Notes under the pieces: generated by a model
What the model saw: the letters and a program-made list of their open reading frames with translations, nothing else
Databases searched by the model: none
Told to the model about the DNA's origin: nothing
Assembly (NCBI GenBank): GCA_019918135.1
Contig: WBZZ01000897.1
Span: 265,001 to 329,000 of the forward strand
DNA length: 64,000 bases
Direction: 5' to 3'
Source of the DNA: Paulinella micropora
Lineage: Eukaryota > Cercozoa > Imbricatea > Euglyphida > Paulinellidae
Shown here: one piece after another, positions 29,735 to 42,033 of the stretch
Numbering within the stretch: position 1 is the stretch's first letter
How the letters are laid out: the number at the start of each line of letters is the position of its first letter
Made by a program: the position numbers and the translations under genes

Positions 29735-31015
29735 TCACTGCCTTCGTCGTCTGGCGCGGATTTCTTTGCCTGGTGGAGGACCACCAACAAAAGTCAGATC
29801 GAACTTTGATTGTTCGAGAATGTCCCAGATCTTATTAGGGATTCCGCCCAACGATAATTCAAAAGGGACATCAAGCACTCCTCTTGGCAGTGTCTGAATG
29901 GTCCACGCAGTGTAATCCTTGTCTCTGGGAGTAATTGTATCATCCCATGTCTCGAGACTTTTTGCGTCTTTATATACTGGCAGATAATGTCTTGCCTTTG
30001 GATCCTCAACGGGTCCATACTTCTCCAAAACTGGAGTATCGGTTGTACTATCTTTGCGGCTGATGATATTTTGAGTGTCCGTGTGACACGCATCTGTCGT
30101 GGGACCGCCCCAACCCGCATCAAGTATAAGTCTGAGAGAGTGTCATCAGTGACATGTTGTTCCGCTGGTCTCATCAGATAGAAAGCATCTTTCACCCATG
30201 CGATGGTTGCTATCGCATCGCCTTCCTTCCATCGCTCATGGACAATCTCAACGTTGCCCGCGTTTGGGTCAGTGTCAGTCCCCTCCTCCTCCTGGTGGAC
30301 GTCCTTTGATCCCATCGACCTCATCGCCTTCCTCGGTTGGTCGTTGATAAGATCATTCCGCGCTCTCCTTAGCTGCACCTCTGTGATTTTCTCCTTCTTT
30401 CCGCTATGCTCTCGCGGAGACTTAGACTGAGTCCCCACCGCGCTTATGCGGTCAGTCTTCTGCTTACTGTCCACCTCACTCTCCTCCTTCTCAGCTATCG
30501 GTGCCCGATAAGCATCGTCTTGGTCTATGCCAGCCTCCTTGTGGATGGGCGGCACCTCTTTGAAATCATCCTTCATCCGTTTTAACGCCTCCTCAACGGA
30601 TTCATCTTCCAGTAAGAAGGGATCATACTTAATCAGCCTTCTTACATTCACAATTTGCACCTTCCCTCTACCCCTGATCTTGTAATTCAGAGGTCCCATC
30701 TGTTCCATAATCTGATAAGGTCCTTTCCAGTGAGTGAACAGCTTAGAGCTGACTCCTTTCGGGACCTGCGGATGGTACAACAGTACAATATCCCCAACCT
30801 GAAACTTGATCTGATCCAAGTGCGCTTGTCGCACCCCTTCAGCATCAGTCTTTCGGCGCTCCACCTCTCTATGCGCCCTGACTATTTGTTCCGCCTCCAT
30901 CTTCACTCTAAGTCTCATCCCAAACACACAGACCTGAAGACCGCATGCTGGAGGTGGTTCGCGGGCTTGCAGTGTAAGGCACAGATGGAGAACAGAGACT
31001 GCTCTTTCAATCATG
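29735..31015 (-). mobile_element. Ty3/Gypsy-like retroelement fragment: integrase C-terminal part
   Basis: Minus-strand coding with VGDIVLLYHPQVPKGVSSKL and THWKGPYQIMEQMGPLNYKI, the GPY/F-type C-terminal module of Metaviridae integrases, followed by a long hydrophilic tail with mixed Lys/Glu. Broken fossil with a few breaks. It abuts the plus-strand fragment at about 31,015 head to head. Confidence 0.7.
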
Positions 31016-32900
31016 ATAGGCAAAACCCAACAGCAAGGGCAAATTTTCTGAGCAGGACGGAAGGCAAGGAATCGGGCCTTTTCAACATGCTTCAGATTGC
31101 CGCTGCGAACGAAGGTTGGTACGCCAATATGTGTGATGATGAGGAGTTACGACAGGCGATCATTGCCTATGTGGAGAGGATGAAGGAGAAGAAGGAGGAA
31201 AGGGAGAGACAAAAGAACCTAAAGGCCTCTCAAAGAGGACGAGGAGGAGGAGCAGGAGCAGGAGGACGAGGAGGAGGACGAGGACGAGGAACATGGAGAG
31301 GAGCCTCGAGGTGGCAGGGAACCCCTCAGAGAGGAAGAGGAGGAGGTCGGGGATATGCCCCTTATGGAGGGAGAGCTGTTCGAGCTCCAGCCCCCCCACC
31401 CGGAGGAGGAGGAGGCTCGTGGGCAAGCTCCAACCCGAATTTCGGTCGAGCTCAGGCCTACAACACTGCCTCGGAGACCGATACGTCATCCCACCCGGAC
31501 ACTACTCAAGGTAATCGTTTCGAGGTGGTGGAATGACTGGAGGGGGAAGAAGAGAGGAAGGAGAAGACTGTGAAGTTTAACCCTAAAGTCACAGTGCTTT
31601 CTAATGCTGTTGTGCAGACTGGGCCAACGCTTCCTCTATGTGAAAACAAAGATGTGGGTACACAGAGACTGCAGCCCCAAGGTAGTCTCATACCCGTTCA
31701 TACAGCACGGTTACCAATGATAACTGATGCAAATAGGAAGGCGAGACTTGCGATGGAGGCGAGGAGGCCAATGGCAGACGTATCGCCTCGGCCAAGCAAA
31801 CAACCACGAACAGACTCAATGTCTACGGTCGCGGCGGGTGGCGAGCAAAAAGACAATGTGTGTACTCAAGTACCACAAGACAATGTCGCTCAAATAGTAA
31901 ACGCACCAGTACCGCAGAATAATAAAAATGTTAATGAGGTGAAGCAGGAGGAGAAGAAGGAGGAGTTGAAAAACTTAGAGACAAGACTCCAAAATTTGGA
32001 ACGTAAAGTTCTTGTTCTCGCAGTCAATATACAGGCCCGATGCTCTGTGTTATACGGAACTTTATTGTGAAACATTGAAGACAATATTGAAAGTTGGTAA
32101 TGATACGATGGCGAATATTAATATTGTCGGCCGGAAGTTTTTTAATCGATACCGGGACTGGGTGGACGGAAATATGAAAAATTCGACTGGCACTCTCAAA
32201 GGAGTGAGCAGCCGGACGGATATCACGGGAATCATCACACTGACCTTTAAATTAAAATCCGCACGAGTATACCGCATGGACCTTTATGTCGTCCCCGGTT
32301 ACCACGGGTCAATATTACTATCGTATGACCAATTGGCTACGATGGGGGCTGTGATTGATTGCGCCGCACGGCGAGTGATATATGGAGTAAAAAGAGGAGA
32401 AGAAAACGATATTGATCCCTTCAACGCTACTGACTCTTATGAGGCTTATGAGCTGAGTCTAGCGACGGATCACAAAAAGATGGCCATCGCACATGAGGCA
32501 CTTGAGGTGTACGTTCACCCCCATGTCGTAAGACCGGATGAGCTGTCCTGGACCGACAATTGGGAATCCCAAGTGTGCACTGTCACAGTTCCGACATGCC
32601 ATTGGGACAAAAAGTCTATTGATGACTTAATCGAGAAGCGAAAGGAGGAGATTATATGTGTCGCACAAAGAAGCCCGTCGTTGGCGAGATTCGCGGAAGG
32701 AGTAGGAACAGATGTCCATATTACTAACGGATACTGTTTCCATGCGAAAGTAGGAGAAGAAAAAAGGGAGGAGTTTGTGCCAAGGAGAACGGGGCGAATC
32801 CCGGATACTCCACCAGAAACTATTAAAAGTTTTATTACTGATTTCTGGGGTGACGAGCCGACGTGGCCGCGTTCACTAACTGAAGTGAAGAAATGCTTAT
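31016..32900 (+). mobile_element. Ty3/Gypsy-like retroelement fragment: gag end and protease-like part
   Basis: Plus-strand coding: a charged helical segment (EELRQAIIAYVERMKEKKEE), a strongly Arg/Gly-rich nucleic-acid-binding part (RGRGGGAGAGGRGGGRGRG) typical of gag proteins lacking zinc knuckles, then a segment with NINIVGRKFFNRYRDWV and GYHGSILLSYDQLATMGAVI that fits the aspartic-protease-like region preceding reverse transcriptase. No reverse transcriptase core is present. Broken fossil with a few breaks; family assignment is moderate. Confidence 0.6.
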
Positions 32901-33518
32901 TGCACAGTATGGCACCCCACGCGAAGAGGAGGTGGTTGGGCCTCTTCCCACTGGTTTCGAGGCTATGTCGTTGTGTTGGCTCCGAGGCTATGTTGCTGTG
33001 TATGTTCCGAGGCTATGTTGTTGTGTTGGTTCCGAGGCTCTGTTGTTGTGTGGGTTCCGAAGCTATGTCGATGTGGGTTCCGAGGCTATGTTGTTGCGTT
33101 GGTTCCGAGGCCATGTCGTTGTGTTGTTTTAATAAGACATACACCACGTGGGATCAAAGGGGTATTTACATTCCGCGATCTAGGGGTGGTGACGGGTTTC
33201 GAGGCGTCCCAGACACTTACCACAAAACGTCCTCATGCGCTGGCAGACCGCATGAAATGTCTGCTACCCCTGTGAGTACCTCCATGCGGGACCTACCCAG
33301 TCTCGTGGAGCTCTCACGCGGGGAAGATCAATCATTTGTAGTTGATTTCCTGCAAGGTACCCGACACTGTGCGGGTAGTAGGGACTTCCTTTTGGGGCCT
33401 TCTATGCAGGATGGTTAGAGTCACTCTTCCCTCAACATACTCACTGTAGTCCCTGTTGGGTCGAGGGATGGAGGCGCATGGCCCTCGAGCTCAGCCATGA
33501 CAGATCAATATATATATA

Positions 33519-33520
<2 letters not shown>
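32901..33520 (+). repeat. Dispersed repeat family D, copy 1, with 27-bp minisatellite
   Basis: Begins at GCACAGTATGGCACCCC. It contains about seven copies of a 24-27-bp unit (CCGAGGCTATGTTGTTGTG) at 32,960-33,125, then a unique 390-bp part, and ends ATGGAGGCGCATGGCCCTC, CAGCCATGACAGATC and an ATT tract. An inverted copy lies at 38,613-39,236. Confidence 0.75.
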
Positions 33521-33579
<59 letters not shown>

Positions 33580-33609
33580 GTTGTTGTTGTTATTACTATT
33601 ATTATTATT

Positions 33610-34019
33610 AGCCCAATGGCCTCAAGGCGTTAAACTGTGACGCCAACTCATAACCCTCTGGTGGTAGATGCTGGGGAGGAGGGTCGTTGCGCGCGTAAAA
33701 GATCTTAAAATCCGCATATGCTGGTTGATAGCCCAGGACCCAGCAGACACCAGATTGTTATGGGTGGGGTTTCGAGGCAGCTCTAGCAACCGCGCTTGGT
33801 GTATGCACTTGCACATTCGGTGACGTCTTGCAAGAGGTTGCTGGGACTGCGGAATAACCTCGGCTTAGTGCAGTCTTGCCCTCAGGAGCTCCATCGGTGG
33901 CCCCGATCATCAGGCGAGAGACTGACACGGGGGGGTGGAGGACCTCGAACAAGGGTATTGGAGGCTTATGTCCGTTGAGGATATGCCATTAGCTGCATCA
34001 GTACGCCTCAGATATAGTA
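33610..34019 (+). repeat. Family A, copy 2
   Basis: Nearly identical to copy 1 but begins within the ATT tract at AGCCCAATGG, so it lacks the first 30 bp. It ends GATATAGTA without an ATT tract. Confidence 0.75.
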
Positions 34020-34070
34020 AATCTGCCTTGGAGTGTTGACTGTGACATATTTGAGGGAAATCCCGATAAA

Positions 34071-34509
34071 AAAACCTAGTCACACTTGCTAAACAGAGTT
34101 CCAGCCCAATGGCCTCAAGGCGTTAAACTGTGACGCCAACTCATAACCCTTTGGTGGTAGATGCTGGGGAGGAGGGTCGTTGCGCGCGTAAAAGATCTTA
34201 AACTCCGCATATGCTGGTTGATAGCCCAGGACCCAGCAGACACCAGATTGTTATGGGTGGGGTTTCGAGGCAGCTCTAGCAACCGCGCTTGGTGTATGCA
34301 CTTGCACATTCGGTGACGTCTTGCAAGAGGTTTGCTGGGACTGCAGAATAACCTCGGCTTAGTGCAGTCTTGCCCTCAGGAGCTCCATCGGTGGCCCAGA
34401 TCATCAGGCGAGAGACTGACACGGGGTGGTGGAGGACCTCGAACAAGGGCATTGGAGGCTTATGTCCGTTGAGGATATGCCATTAGCTGCATCAGTACGC
34501 CTCAGATAT

Positions 34510-34511
<2 letters not shown>
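34071..34511 (+). repeat. Family A, copy 3
   Basis: Full-length, beginning AAAACCTAGTCACACTTGC. Only a few differences from copies 1 and 2, so these copies are young. Followed by an (ATT)n tract to 34,560. Confidence 0.75.
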
Positions 34512-34560
<49 letters not shown>

Positions 34561-34562
<2 letters not shown>

Positions 34563-35175
34563 TTGTGGATCTTGACCCAGTGCTATGCGTTAGTCTAGGG
34601 TTTTCATGTCCCGATGTCTCTCTTATCTTCACCGGGCCCTACCTTTTCTTATTGCTTTTTCTGGATTATATTTCCTTACTATATATTGCCCCTTACCCTT
34701 TCTGATTTGGTAGTTACGTTGTGAAGAGGCAGGCTGATTACCATCTGCAATTTTGTTAATGTCCTACTCTCTCTATCTCTCTCCTTCTTTCTCTTGGTGC
34801 AACTCAAACAGTACCCAGTATAGAAAGGGCTGGAAGGCTGGTAAGATTGTTGAAATATCATAAAAAACATATCGCACCTTTTCAAAACAAAAATATATCA
34901 CATCTCTCCAAAACAAAATGAAATACAGTTTGGGGCCAATTTTCGGCGTCTTCCGTCTTTTTTGTTGTTGATCCTTTGCTCACCGTCCCACGAAGATTAC
35001 AAACATTAGTGTGATATATATATATATGTATATGTATAAATTACATATATACATATATACATAGACATATCCATATATGCATATATATGTACTTATGTAT
35101 GTATTATATATTTATTACATATATATATGTACTATATATATTTAAAGAGTAAGGAAGGTTTTAATAGAACACTAT
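34561..35175. other. Unique and TA-rich sequence
   Basis: No recognisable gene. TA-rich simple sequence occupies 35,012-35,140. Confidence 0.4.
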
Positions 35176-35186
35176 TATTATTATTA

Positions 35187-35264
<78 letters not shown>

Positions 35265-35533
35265 GGACACCGTGATAGCACAGTGGTCAAGTTCTACCAT
35301 CCGGGCCCTGTCGCCAGTTCGATTCCCGTCGGTGCCACCAGTATTTTCATTGAACATACCGCTCCGTCTGGACCAGTATTTTCATTGAACATACCGGTCC
35401 GTCTGGAAGTGTTGGAACTGCCCTTGCGGGGGTGTCATTAGAGCTTATCGTCAATTCTTCGTACTCCCCTCACGGGTGAGACGATGGAGGCGCATGTGCA
35501 GATTTGCATCAGCCATTGACAGAGAAGCACCAC

Positions 35534-35535
<2 letters not shown>
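35265..35535 (+). repeat. tRNA-derived SINE family B, copy 1
   Basis: Head resembling a tRNA: A box in GATAGCACAGTGGTCAAG, B box in CAGTTCGATTCCCG, and a CCA after the GGTGCCA end. Then two copies of a 33-bp unit (CCAGTATTTTCATTGAACAT) and a body ending GAGACGATGGAGGCGCATG and an ATT tail. This is the reference copy for the family. Confidence 0.85.
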
Positions 35536-35580
<45 letters not shown>

Positions 35581-35581
<1 letters not shown>

Positions 35582-35753
35582 GGGAGTACATAGGCCATCG
35601 GTCCTTTCCATGGGCTGATTGGTATAAAGCTCCTAGAGTAATGTTCTATGCCGTCACTTCCTTTATTCCACCGATTGGTGTGGAGACTTTCCTTATGGAA
35701 TGGAGGACTGGATGCACATGGCCTTTTGGCTCAGCAATTGGCAGGAGATACAC
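35581..35753 (+). repeat. Dispersed repeat family C, copy 1
   Basis: About 173 bp from AGGGAGTACATAGGCC to GGCAGGAGATACAC, flanked on both sides by ATT tracts. No tRNA head; it has a 3' end like that of family B. Confidence 0.75.
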
Positions 35754-35778
35754 TATTATTATTATTATTATTATTAGT

Positions 35779-36018
35779 GGCACCGCGATAGCCCAGTTGT
35801 TAAGATCTACTATCTGGGACCTGTCGCCAGTTCGATTCCAGTCGGTGCCAGTATTTTCAAATGATATTTTCTTTGAAAGTATTGGTCTGTCTGGAAGGCT
35901 TGGAGCTGCCTTGCGGGGGTGTCAGTAGAGCCTATCGTCAAATCTTCGTACTCCCCTCACGGGTGAGACAATGGAAGCACATATGCAGAAATGCATTCGC
36001 CATTGATTGAGAAATACT
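35779..36018 (+). repeat. SINE family B, copy 2 (divergent)
   Basis: The tRNA-like head here has a perfect seven-pair acceptor (GGCACCG with CGGTGCC), closer to a real tRNA than the other copies. The body is more diverged with one altered 33-bp unit, so this is an older subfamily. Confidence 0.75.
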
Positions 36019-36026
36019 ACTACTAC

Positions 36027-36081
<55 letters not shown>

Positions 36082-36082
36082 T

Positions 36083-36255
36083 AGGGAGTACATAGGCCAT
36101 CGGTCCTTTCCATGGGCTGATTGGTATAAAGCTCCTAGAGTAATGTTCTATGCCGTCACTTCCTTTATTCCACCGATTGGTGTGGAGACTTTCCTTATGG
36201 AATGGAGGACTGGATGCACATGGCCTTTTGGCTCAGCAATTGGCAGGAGATACAC
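36083..36255 (+). repeat. Family C, copy 2
   Basis: Practically identical to copy 1, flanked by ATT tracts. Confidence 0.75.
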
Positions 36256-36314
<59 letters not shown>

Positions 36315-36315
36315 G

Positions 36316-37907
36316 ACAAGTGTTCGTTGGTGGTGTGGTTCTGTTCAAACACATTCTGCATCAACCATAACTCATAACAAAAGATTGCATATGTATAGTA
36401 TGTGTTTGTGTCACTTTCCTTGTGTTTAATTTTTTTATTTTGTGAGTGTGTGTTCCTTTATAATTAATTTTATAATTTTGTTCTAGATCTAGATATCTAT
36501 CGCCAACCTGTTGATAGAATTCGAAATCAGATATTTTTGTTTTTTTTAATTGGTGCCACTGACAGCTTGCATGTGCTTGCCTGTGTCACTCCTTGCTTAT
36601 TTTCATTCTCACTACTTAAGATTGCTTGTGTGATTTGCAATTGCATGCTATGAATGTAAATTTCTGTACGTGCATGCGCATATGCATATATGTCTTCGTA
36701 TATATATAAATATTTAATTCTGTCATGATCATGATATACAGCATTTCGGTATCTGTGACTGCTTTTATCCTCCTTATCATGACAAACTTAATATGTGCTT
36801 ACTGCAACCATACCATTAATATTCTTCCCTCGCGTACTCCACCTCAACCTGTACCTCCATGGTGCACAAAAAAATCACTAAATCATGGCTTGGCAATACA
36901 AACACTAAGTTTAATTTCCGTTGTATACGTAACTCTGACATCAACTTTGCATCCAGCTTGTCTATTTCAGCTCCACAGACTGCACAAACAATCACTAATT
37001 CAAATCGACACTTCTACTAGTACTAATCCTCCTCCTCTCCTCCGGTACCCACTAGCTTCACTTATGTCTAACGTAACTAAGAGAGAAAATATATAGGTTG
37101 GGACTCAAAAGTATTTCACACATATCTCCTTGCACTGCTCCTGTCCTAGGACAGTCAACCACACGTGTAGACACCGCATTGTTTGTTCATTACTCATTGA
37201 ACAGTGGCTGCCCACATTGCCACAAATGTAAGTCATTTGTTCTTTTATCACCACCAATATCACATGCAGGTGCGTTGCGGTTTACTGCTGCGTGTGCGGT
37301 TTGTTGGCGACCTTCAAAATTCACTAGCATGTGTTTCTTTTTGCCTTGAGCGATGATTGGGCTGCAGTCGCTGGCATAGAAACCAGACATTTTGAGATTG
37401 CATTCCTTAGCAGGTACTAACAGTACAGCGTATTGTGGGCCGCGCATGATAACTTGATAGGTTTTGTTTGGATAAAAGCAGTTTCTGCTCTATAAGTTCC
37501 TACAATGTGTCTATCAACCGCGTTGTGTGGTCTAAGGAGTTGCTTTTTATTCGATTGGGTGTAGAAGCTCAAGCAACTCGCGTTAGTTTAATGTCACGTG
37601 TGTTGAATTAGAACAAAAACATAACAATGTTCTTGTTCTGGAAATGTTAGAAACATGCTCATAAGCATGAAATCATGTTGAAAATAGTCAAGGACGAACT
37701 GGTAAAATATATCATGATTACAAGTAGCTGTAAATCAAACAGCATGTCCCGCTACAACACGGATTCTCTTGGAACTTTGCTCTTGCAACGCTTTTTCCTG
37801 AAATCATACAGAACTAGTGTCAAAGCAGCGGGAAGTGGACATGTGTACGTGTTTCTACTCACTGATCTGATTGCCAAGCAAAGCTGATGCATAGCCTGTT
37901 ATCAGTT
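36316..37907. other. Unique-looking host DNA without a recognised gene
   Basis: About 1.6 kb between ATT tracts, moderate GC. A 123-codon plus ORF at 36,725-37,096 starts with a hydrophobic signal-like stretch (ISVSVTAFILLIMTNLICAY) but has no family resemblance. A minus ORF at 37,190-37,447 (KMSGFYASDCSPIIAQGKKK) has a protein-like look, without a match I can name. Neither is strong enough to call a gene. Confidence 0.35.
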
Positions 37908-37908
37908 G

Positions 37909-37949
<41 letters not shown>

Positions 37950-37950
<1 letters not shown>

Positions 37951-38133
37951 GTGCTTCTCTGTCAATGGCTGATGCATTTCTGCACATGCGCCTCCATCGT
38001 CTCACCCGTGAGGGGAGTACGAAGAATTGACGATAAGCTCTAATGACACCCCCGCAAGGGCAGTTCCAACACTTCCAGACGGGCCGGTATGTTCAATGAA
38101 AATACTGGTCCAGAAATAGACCGGTATGTTCAA

Positions 38134-38134
<1 letters not shown>
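37950..38134 (-). repeat. SINE family B, copy 3 (head lost)
   Basis: Tail and body with the 33-bp units, ending before the tRNA-like head. 5'-truncated, as expected for LINE-driven insertion. Confidence 0.8.
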
Positions 38135-38212
<78 letters not shown>

Positions 38213-38384
38213 GTGTATCTCCTGCCAATTGCTGAGCCAAAAGGCCATGTGCATCCAGTCCTCCATTCCATAAGGAAAGTCTCCACACCAATCGGTGGAA
38301 TAAAGGAAGTGACGGCATAGAACATTACTCTAGGAGCTTTATACCAATCAGCCCATGGAAAGGACCGATGGCCTATGTACTCCC

Positions 38385-38385
<1 letters not shown>
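38213..38385 (-). repeat. Family C, copy 3
   Basis: Reverse orientation, flanked by AAT tracts. Nearly identical to the plus copies. Confidence 0.75.
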
Positions 38386-38415
<30 letters not shown>

Positions 38416-38416
<1 letters not shown>

Positions 38417-38532
38417 CTTCTCTGTCAATGGCTGATGCATTTCTGCACATGCGCCTCCATCGTCTCACCCGTAAGGGGAGTACGAAGAATTGACGATAGG
38501 CTCTAATGACACCCCCGCAAGGGCAGTTCCAA
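38416..38532 (-). repeat. SINE family B, copy 4 (truncated)
   Basis: Only the 3' 117 bp remain, ending at GGGCAGTTCCAA and then an AAT tract. Confidence 0.8.
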
Positions 38533-38590
<58 letters not shown>

Positions 38591-38612
38591 GTAATAATAA
38601 TAATAATAATAA

Positions 38613-39236
38613 TAAATATATATATTGATCTGTCATGGCTGAGCCCGAGGGCCATGCGCCTCCATCCCTCGACCCAACAGGGACTACAGTGAGTATGTTG
38701 GGGAGGGAAGAGTGACTCTAACCATCCTGCATAGAAGGCCCCAAAAGGAAGTCCCTACTACCCGCACAGTGTCGGGTACCTTGCAGGAAATCAACTACAA
38801 ATGATTGATCTTCCCCGCGTGAGAGCTCCACGAGACTGGGAAGGTCCCGCATAGAGGTACTCACAGGGGTAGCAGACATTTCATGCGGTCTGCCAGCGCA
38901 TGAGGACGTTTTGTGGTAAGTATCTGGGACGCCTCGAAACCAGTCACCACCCCTAGATCGCGGAATGTAAATACCCCTTTGATCCCACGTGGTGTATGTC
39001 TTATTAAAAACAACACAACGACATGGCCTCGGAACCAACACAACAACATAGCCTCGGAACCCACATCGACATAGCCTCGGAACCCACACAACAACAGAGC
39101 CTTGGAAACAACACAACAACATAGCCTCGGAACCAACAGAACAACATAGCCTCGGAGCCAACACAACGACATAGCCTCGAAACCAGTGGGAAGAGGCCCA
39201 ACCACCTCCTCTTCGCGTGGGGTGCCATACTGTGCA
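38613..39236 (-). repeat. Dispersed repeat family D, copy 2
   Basis: Inverted relative of 32,901-33,520 with the same order: minisatellite of 24-27-bp units (39,010-39,180), unique part and tail. The copy here has no retroelement coding attached, so family D is an independent repeat and the junction with the Ty3-like fragment at 32,900 is secondary. Confidence 0.75.
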
Positions 39237-39261
39237 CCCCTCCATAATAATGATGATGATG

Positions 39262-39321
<60 letters not shown>

Positions 39322-39369
39322 GGCTTCCTCAGACTATAGCATCAGATCCAGATCCTGGACATGTGCCTC

Positions 39370-39372
<3 letters not shown>
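39322..39372 (-). repeat. Short repeat tail, family E
   Basis: A 51-bp piece between AAT tracts that reads, on the minus strand, TGGAGGCACATGTCC followed by a hairpin and an ATT tail. It resembles only the last part of families A, B and D. Confidence 0.5.
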
Positions 39373-39463
<91 letters not shown>

Positions 39464-39483
39464 TAATAATAATAATAATAATA

Positions 39484-39719
39484 GTGCTTCTCTGTCAATG
39501 GCTGATGCATTTCTGCACATGCGCCTCCATCGTCTCACCCGTGAGGGGAGTACGAAGAATTGACGATAAGCTCTAATGACACCCCCGCAAGGGCAGTTCC
39601 AACACTTCCAGACGAACCGGTATGTTCAATGAAAATACTGGTCCAGACGGAGCGGTATGTTCAATGAAAATACTGGTGGCACCGACGGGAATTGAACTGG
39701 CGACAGGGCCCAGATGGTA

Positions 39720-39720
<1 letters not shown>
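39484..39720 (-). repeat. SINE family B, copy 5
   Basis: Two 33-bp units; the head breaks off within the tRNA-like part after GGGCCCAGATGGTA. Confidence 0.8.
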
Positions 39721-39801
<81 letters not shown>

Positions 39802-39973
39802 GTGTATCTCCTGCCAATTGCTGAGCCAAAAGGCCATGTGCATCCAGTCCTCCATTCCATAAGGAAAGTCTCCACACCAATCGGTGGAATAAAGGAAGTG
39901 ACGGCATAGAACATTACTCTAGGAGCTTTATACCAATCAGCCCATGGAAAGGACCGATGGCCTATGTACTCCC

Positions 39974-39974
<1 letters not shown>
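39802..39974 (-). repeat. Family C, copy 4
   Basis: Flanked by long AAT tracts at both sides. Confidence 0.75.
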
Positions 39975-40059
<85 letters not shown>

Positions 40060-40060
40060 G

Positions 40061-40325
40061 TGCTTCTCTGTCAATGGCTGATGCAAATCTGCACATGCGC
40101 CTCCATCGTCTCACCCGTGAGGGGAGTACGAAGAATTGACGATAGGCTCTAATGACTCCCCCGCAAGGGCAGTTCCAACACTTCCAGACGGACCGGTATG
40201 TTCAATGAAAATACTGGTCCAGACGGACCGGTATGTTCAATGAAAATACTGGTGGCACCGACGGGAATCGAACTGGCGACAGGGCCCAGATGGTAGAACT
40301 TGACCACCGGGCTATCACGGTGTCC

Positions 40326-40326
<1 letters not shown>
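40061..40326 (-). repeat. SINE family B, copy 6 (full)
   Basis: Full-length including GGACACCGTGATAGCCC head (read on minus). Two 33-bp units. Confidence 0.85.
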
Positions 40327-40391
<65 letters not shown>

Positions 40392-40392
40392 G

Positions 40393-40657
40393 TACTTCTC
40401 TGTCAATGGCTGATGCATTTCTGCACATGCGCCTCCATCGTCTCACCCGTGAGGGGAGTACGAAGAATTGACGATGGGCTGTAATGACACCCCGCAAGGG
40501 CAGTTCCAACACTTCCAGACGGACCGGTATGTTCAATGAAAATACTGGTCCAGACGGACCGGTATGTTCAATGAAAATACTGGTGGCACCGACGGGAATC
40601 GAACTGGCGACAGGGCCCAGATGGCAGAACTTGACCACTGGGCTATCACGGTGTCCA
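40393..40657 (-). repeat. SINE family B, copy 7 (full)
   Basis: Full-length, two 33-bp units; a few private substitutions. Confidence 0.85.
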
Positions 40658-40702
40658 AAATAATAATAATAATAATGATAATAATAATAATAATAATAAT
40701 AA

Positions 40703-41116
40703 TATATTTCCTCTAAGGCATACTGATGCAGCTGATGGCACAATCCGTTTCCGGACATGAGCCTCCATGCCCTTGTTTGAGGTGCTTCATCCCCACCTAG
40801 TCAGTCTCTCGACTGATTATAGGGGCCACCGATGGAGCTCCTGAGGGCAAGACTACACTAAGCCGAGGTTATTCCGCAGTCCCAACAACCTCTTGCAAAA
40901 CGTTGCCGCATGTGCAAGTGCGTACCCCAAGCATAGTTGCTAGAACTACCTCAAAACCCCACCCATAACAATTCGGTATCCGCTGGGTCCACGGGCTATC
41001 AACCGGCATAGCGGAGTTTAAGATCTTTGACAGGCGCCCAACGACCCTCCTCCCCAGCATCATCCACCAAATGGTTTTGAGTTAGCATCACAGTTTAACG
41101 CCGTAAGGCCATTGGG

Positions 41117-41119
<3 letters not shown>
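40703..41119 (-). repeat. Family A, copy 4 (old)
   Basis: Clearly more diverged than copies 1-3 and extends the family's tail: on the minus strand it reads GGCATGGAGGCTCATGTCCGG, linking family A to the tail of families B and D. Confidence 0.75.
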
Positions 41120-41150
<31 letters not shown>

Positions 41151-41151
41151 G

Positions 41152-41418
41152 TGCTTCTCTGTCAATGGCTGATGCATTTCTGCACATGCGCCTCCATCGT
41201 CTCACCCTTGAGGGGAGTACGAAGAATTGACGATAAGCTCTAATGACACCCCCGCAAGGGCAGTTCCAACACTTCCAGACGGGCCGGTATGTTCAATGAA
41301 AATACTGGTCCAGAAATAGACCGGTATGTTCAATGAAAATACTGGTGGCACCGACGGGAATCGAACTGGCGACAGGGCCCAGATGGTAGAACTTGACCAC
41401 TGGGCTATCACGGTGTCC

Positions 41419-41419
<1 letters not shown>
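41152..41419 (-). repeat. SINE family B, copy 8 (full)
   Basis: Full-length, with two 33-bp units, the first carrying the CAGAAATAGACC variant also found in copy 3. Confidence 0.85.
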
Positions 41420-41499
<80 letters not shown>

Positions 41500-41500
41500 G

Positions 41501-41731
41501 TGCTTCTCTGTCAATGGCTGATGCATTTCTGCACATGCGCCTCCATCGTCTCACCCGTGAGGGGAGTACGAAGAATTGACGATAGGCTGTAATGACACCC
41601 CCGCAAGGGCAGTTCCAACACTTCCAGACGGACCGGTATGTTCAATGAAAATACTGGTGGCACCGACGGGAATCGAACTGGCGACAGGGCCCAGATGGTA
41701 GAACTTGACCACTGAGCTATCACGGTGTCCA
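41501..41731 (-). repeat. SINE family B, copy 9 (single unit)
   Basis: Full head but only one 33-bp unit. Confidence 0.85.
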
Positions 41732-41755
41732 TAATAATAATAATAATAATAATAG

Positions 41756-42006
41756 TGCTTCTCTGTCAATGGCTGATGCATTTCTGCACATGCGCCTCCA
41801 TCGTCTCACCCGCGAGGGGAGTACGAAGAATTGACGATAGGCTCTAATGACACCCCCGCAAGGGCAGTTCCAACAATTCCAGACGGACCGGTATGTTCAA
41901 TGAAAATACTGGTGGCACCGACGGGAATCGAACTGGCGACAGGGCCCAGATGGTAGAACTTGACCACTGGGCTATCACGGTCCATACTGGGCTATCTCGG
42001 TGTCCA
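41756..42006 (-). repeat. SINE family B, copy 10
   Basis: One 33-bp unit; a 20-bp local duplication of the GGGCTATC region near the head. Confidence 0.85.
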
Positions 42007-42033
42007 TAATAACAATAATAATAATAATAATAG

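Noticed and set aside
35265-35340. Functional tRNA gene
   Set aside because: The tRNA-like head is followed by a SINE body and ATT tail, is present in many copies, and the anticodon arm does not pair well.
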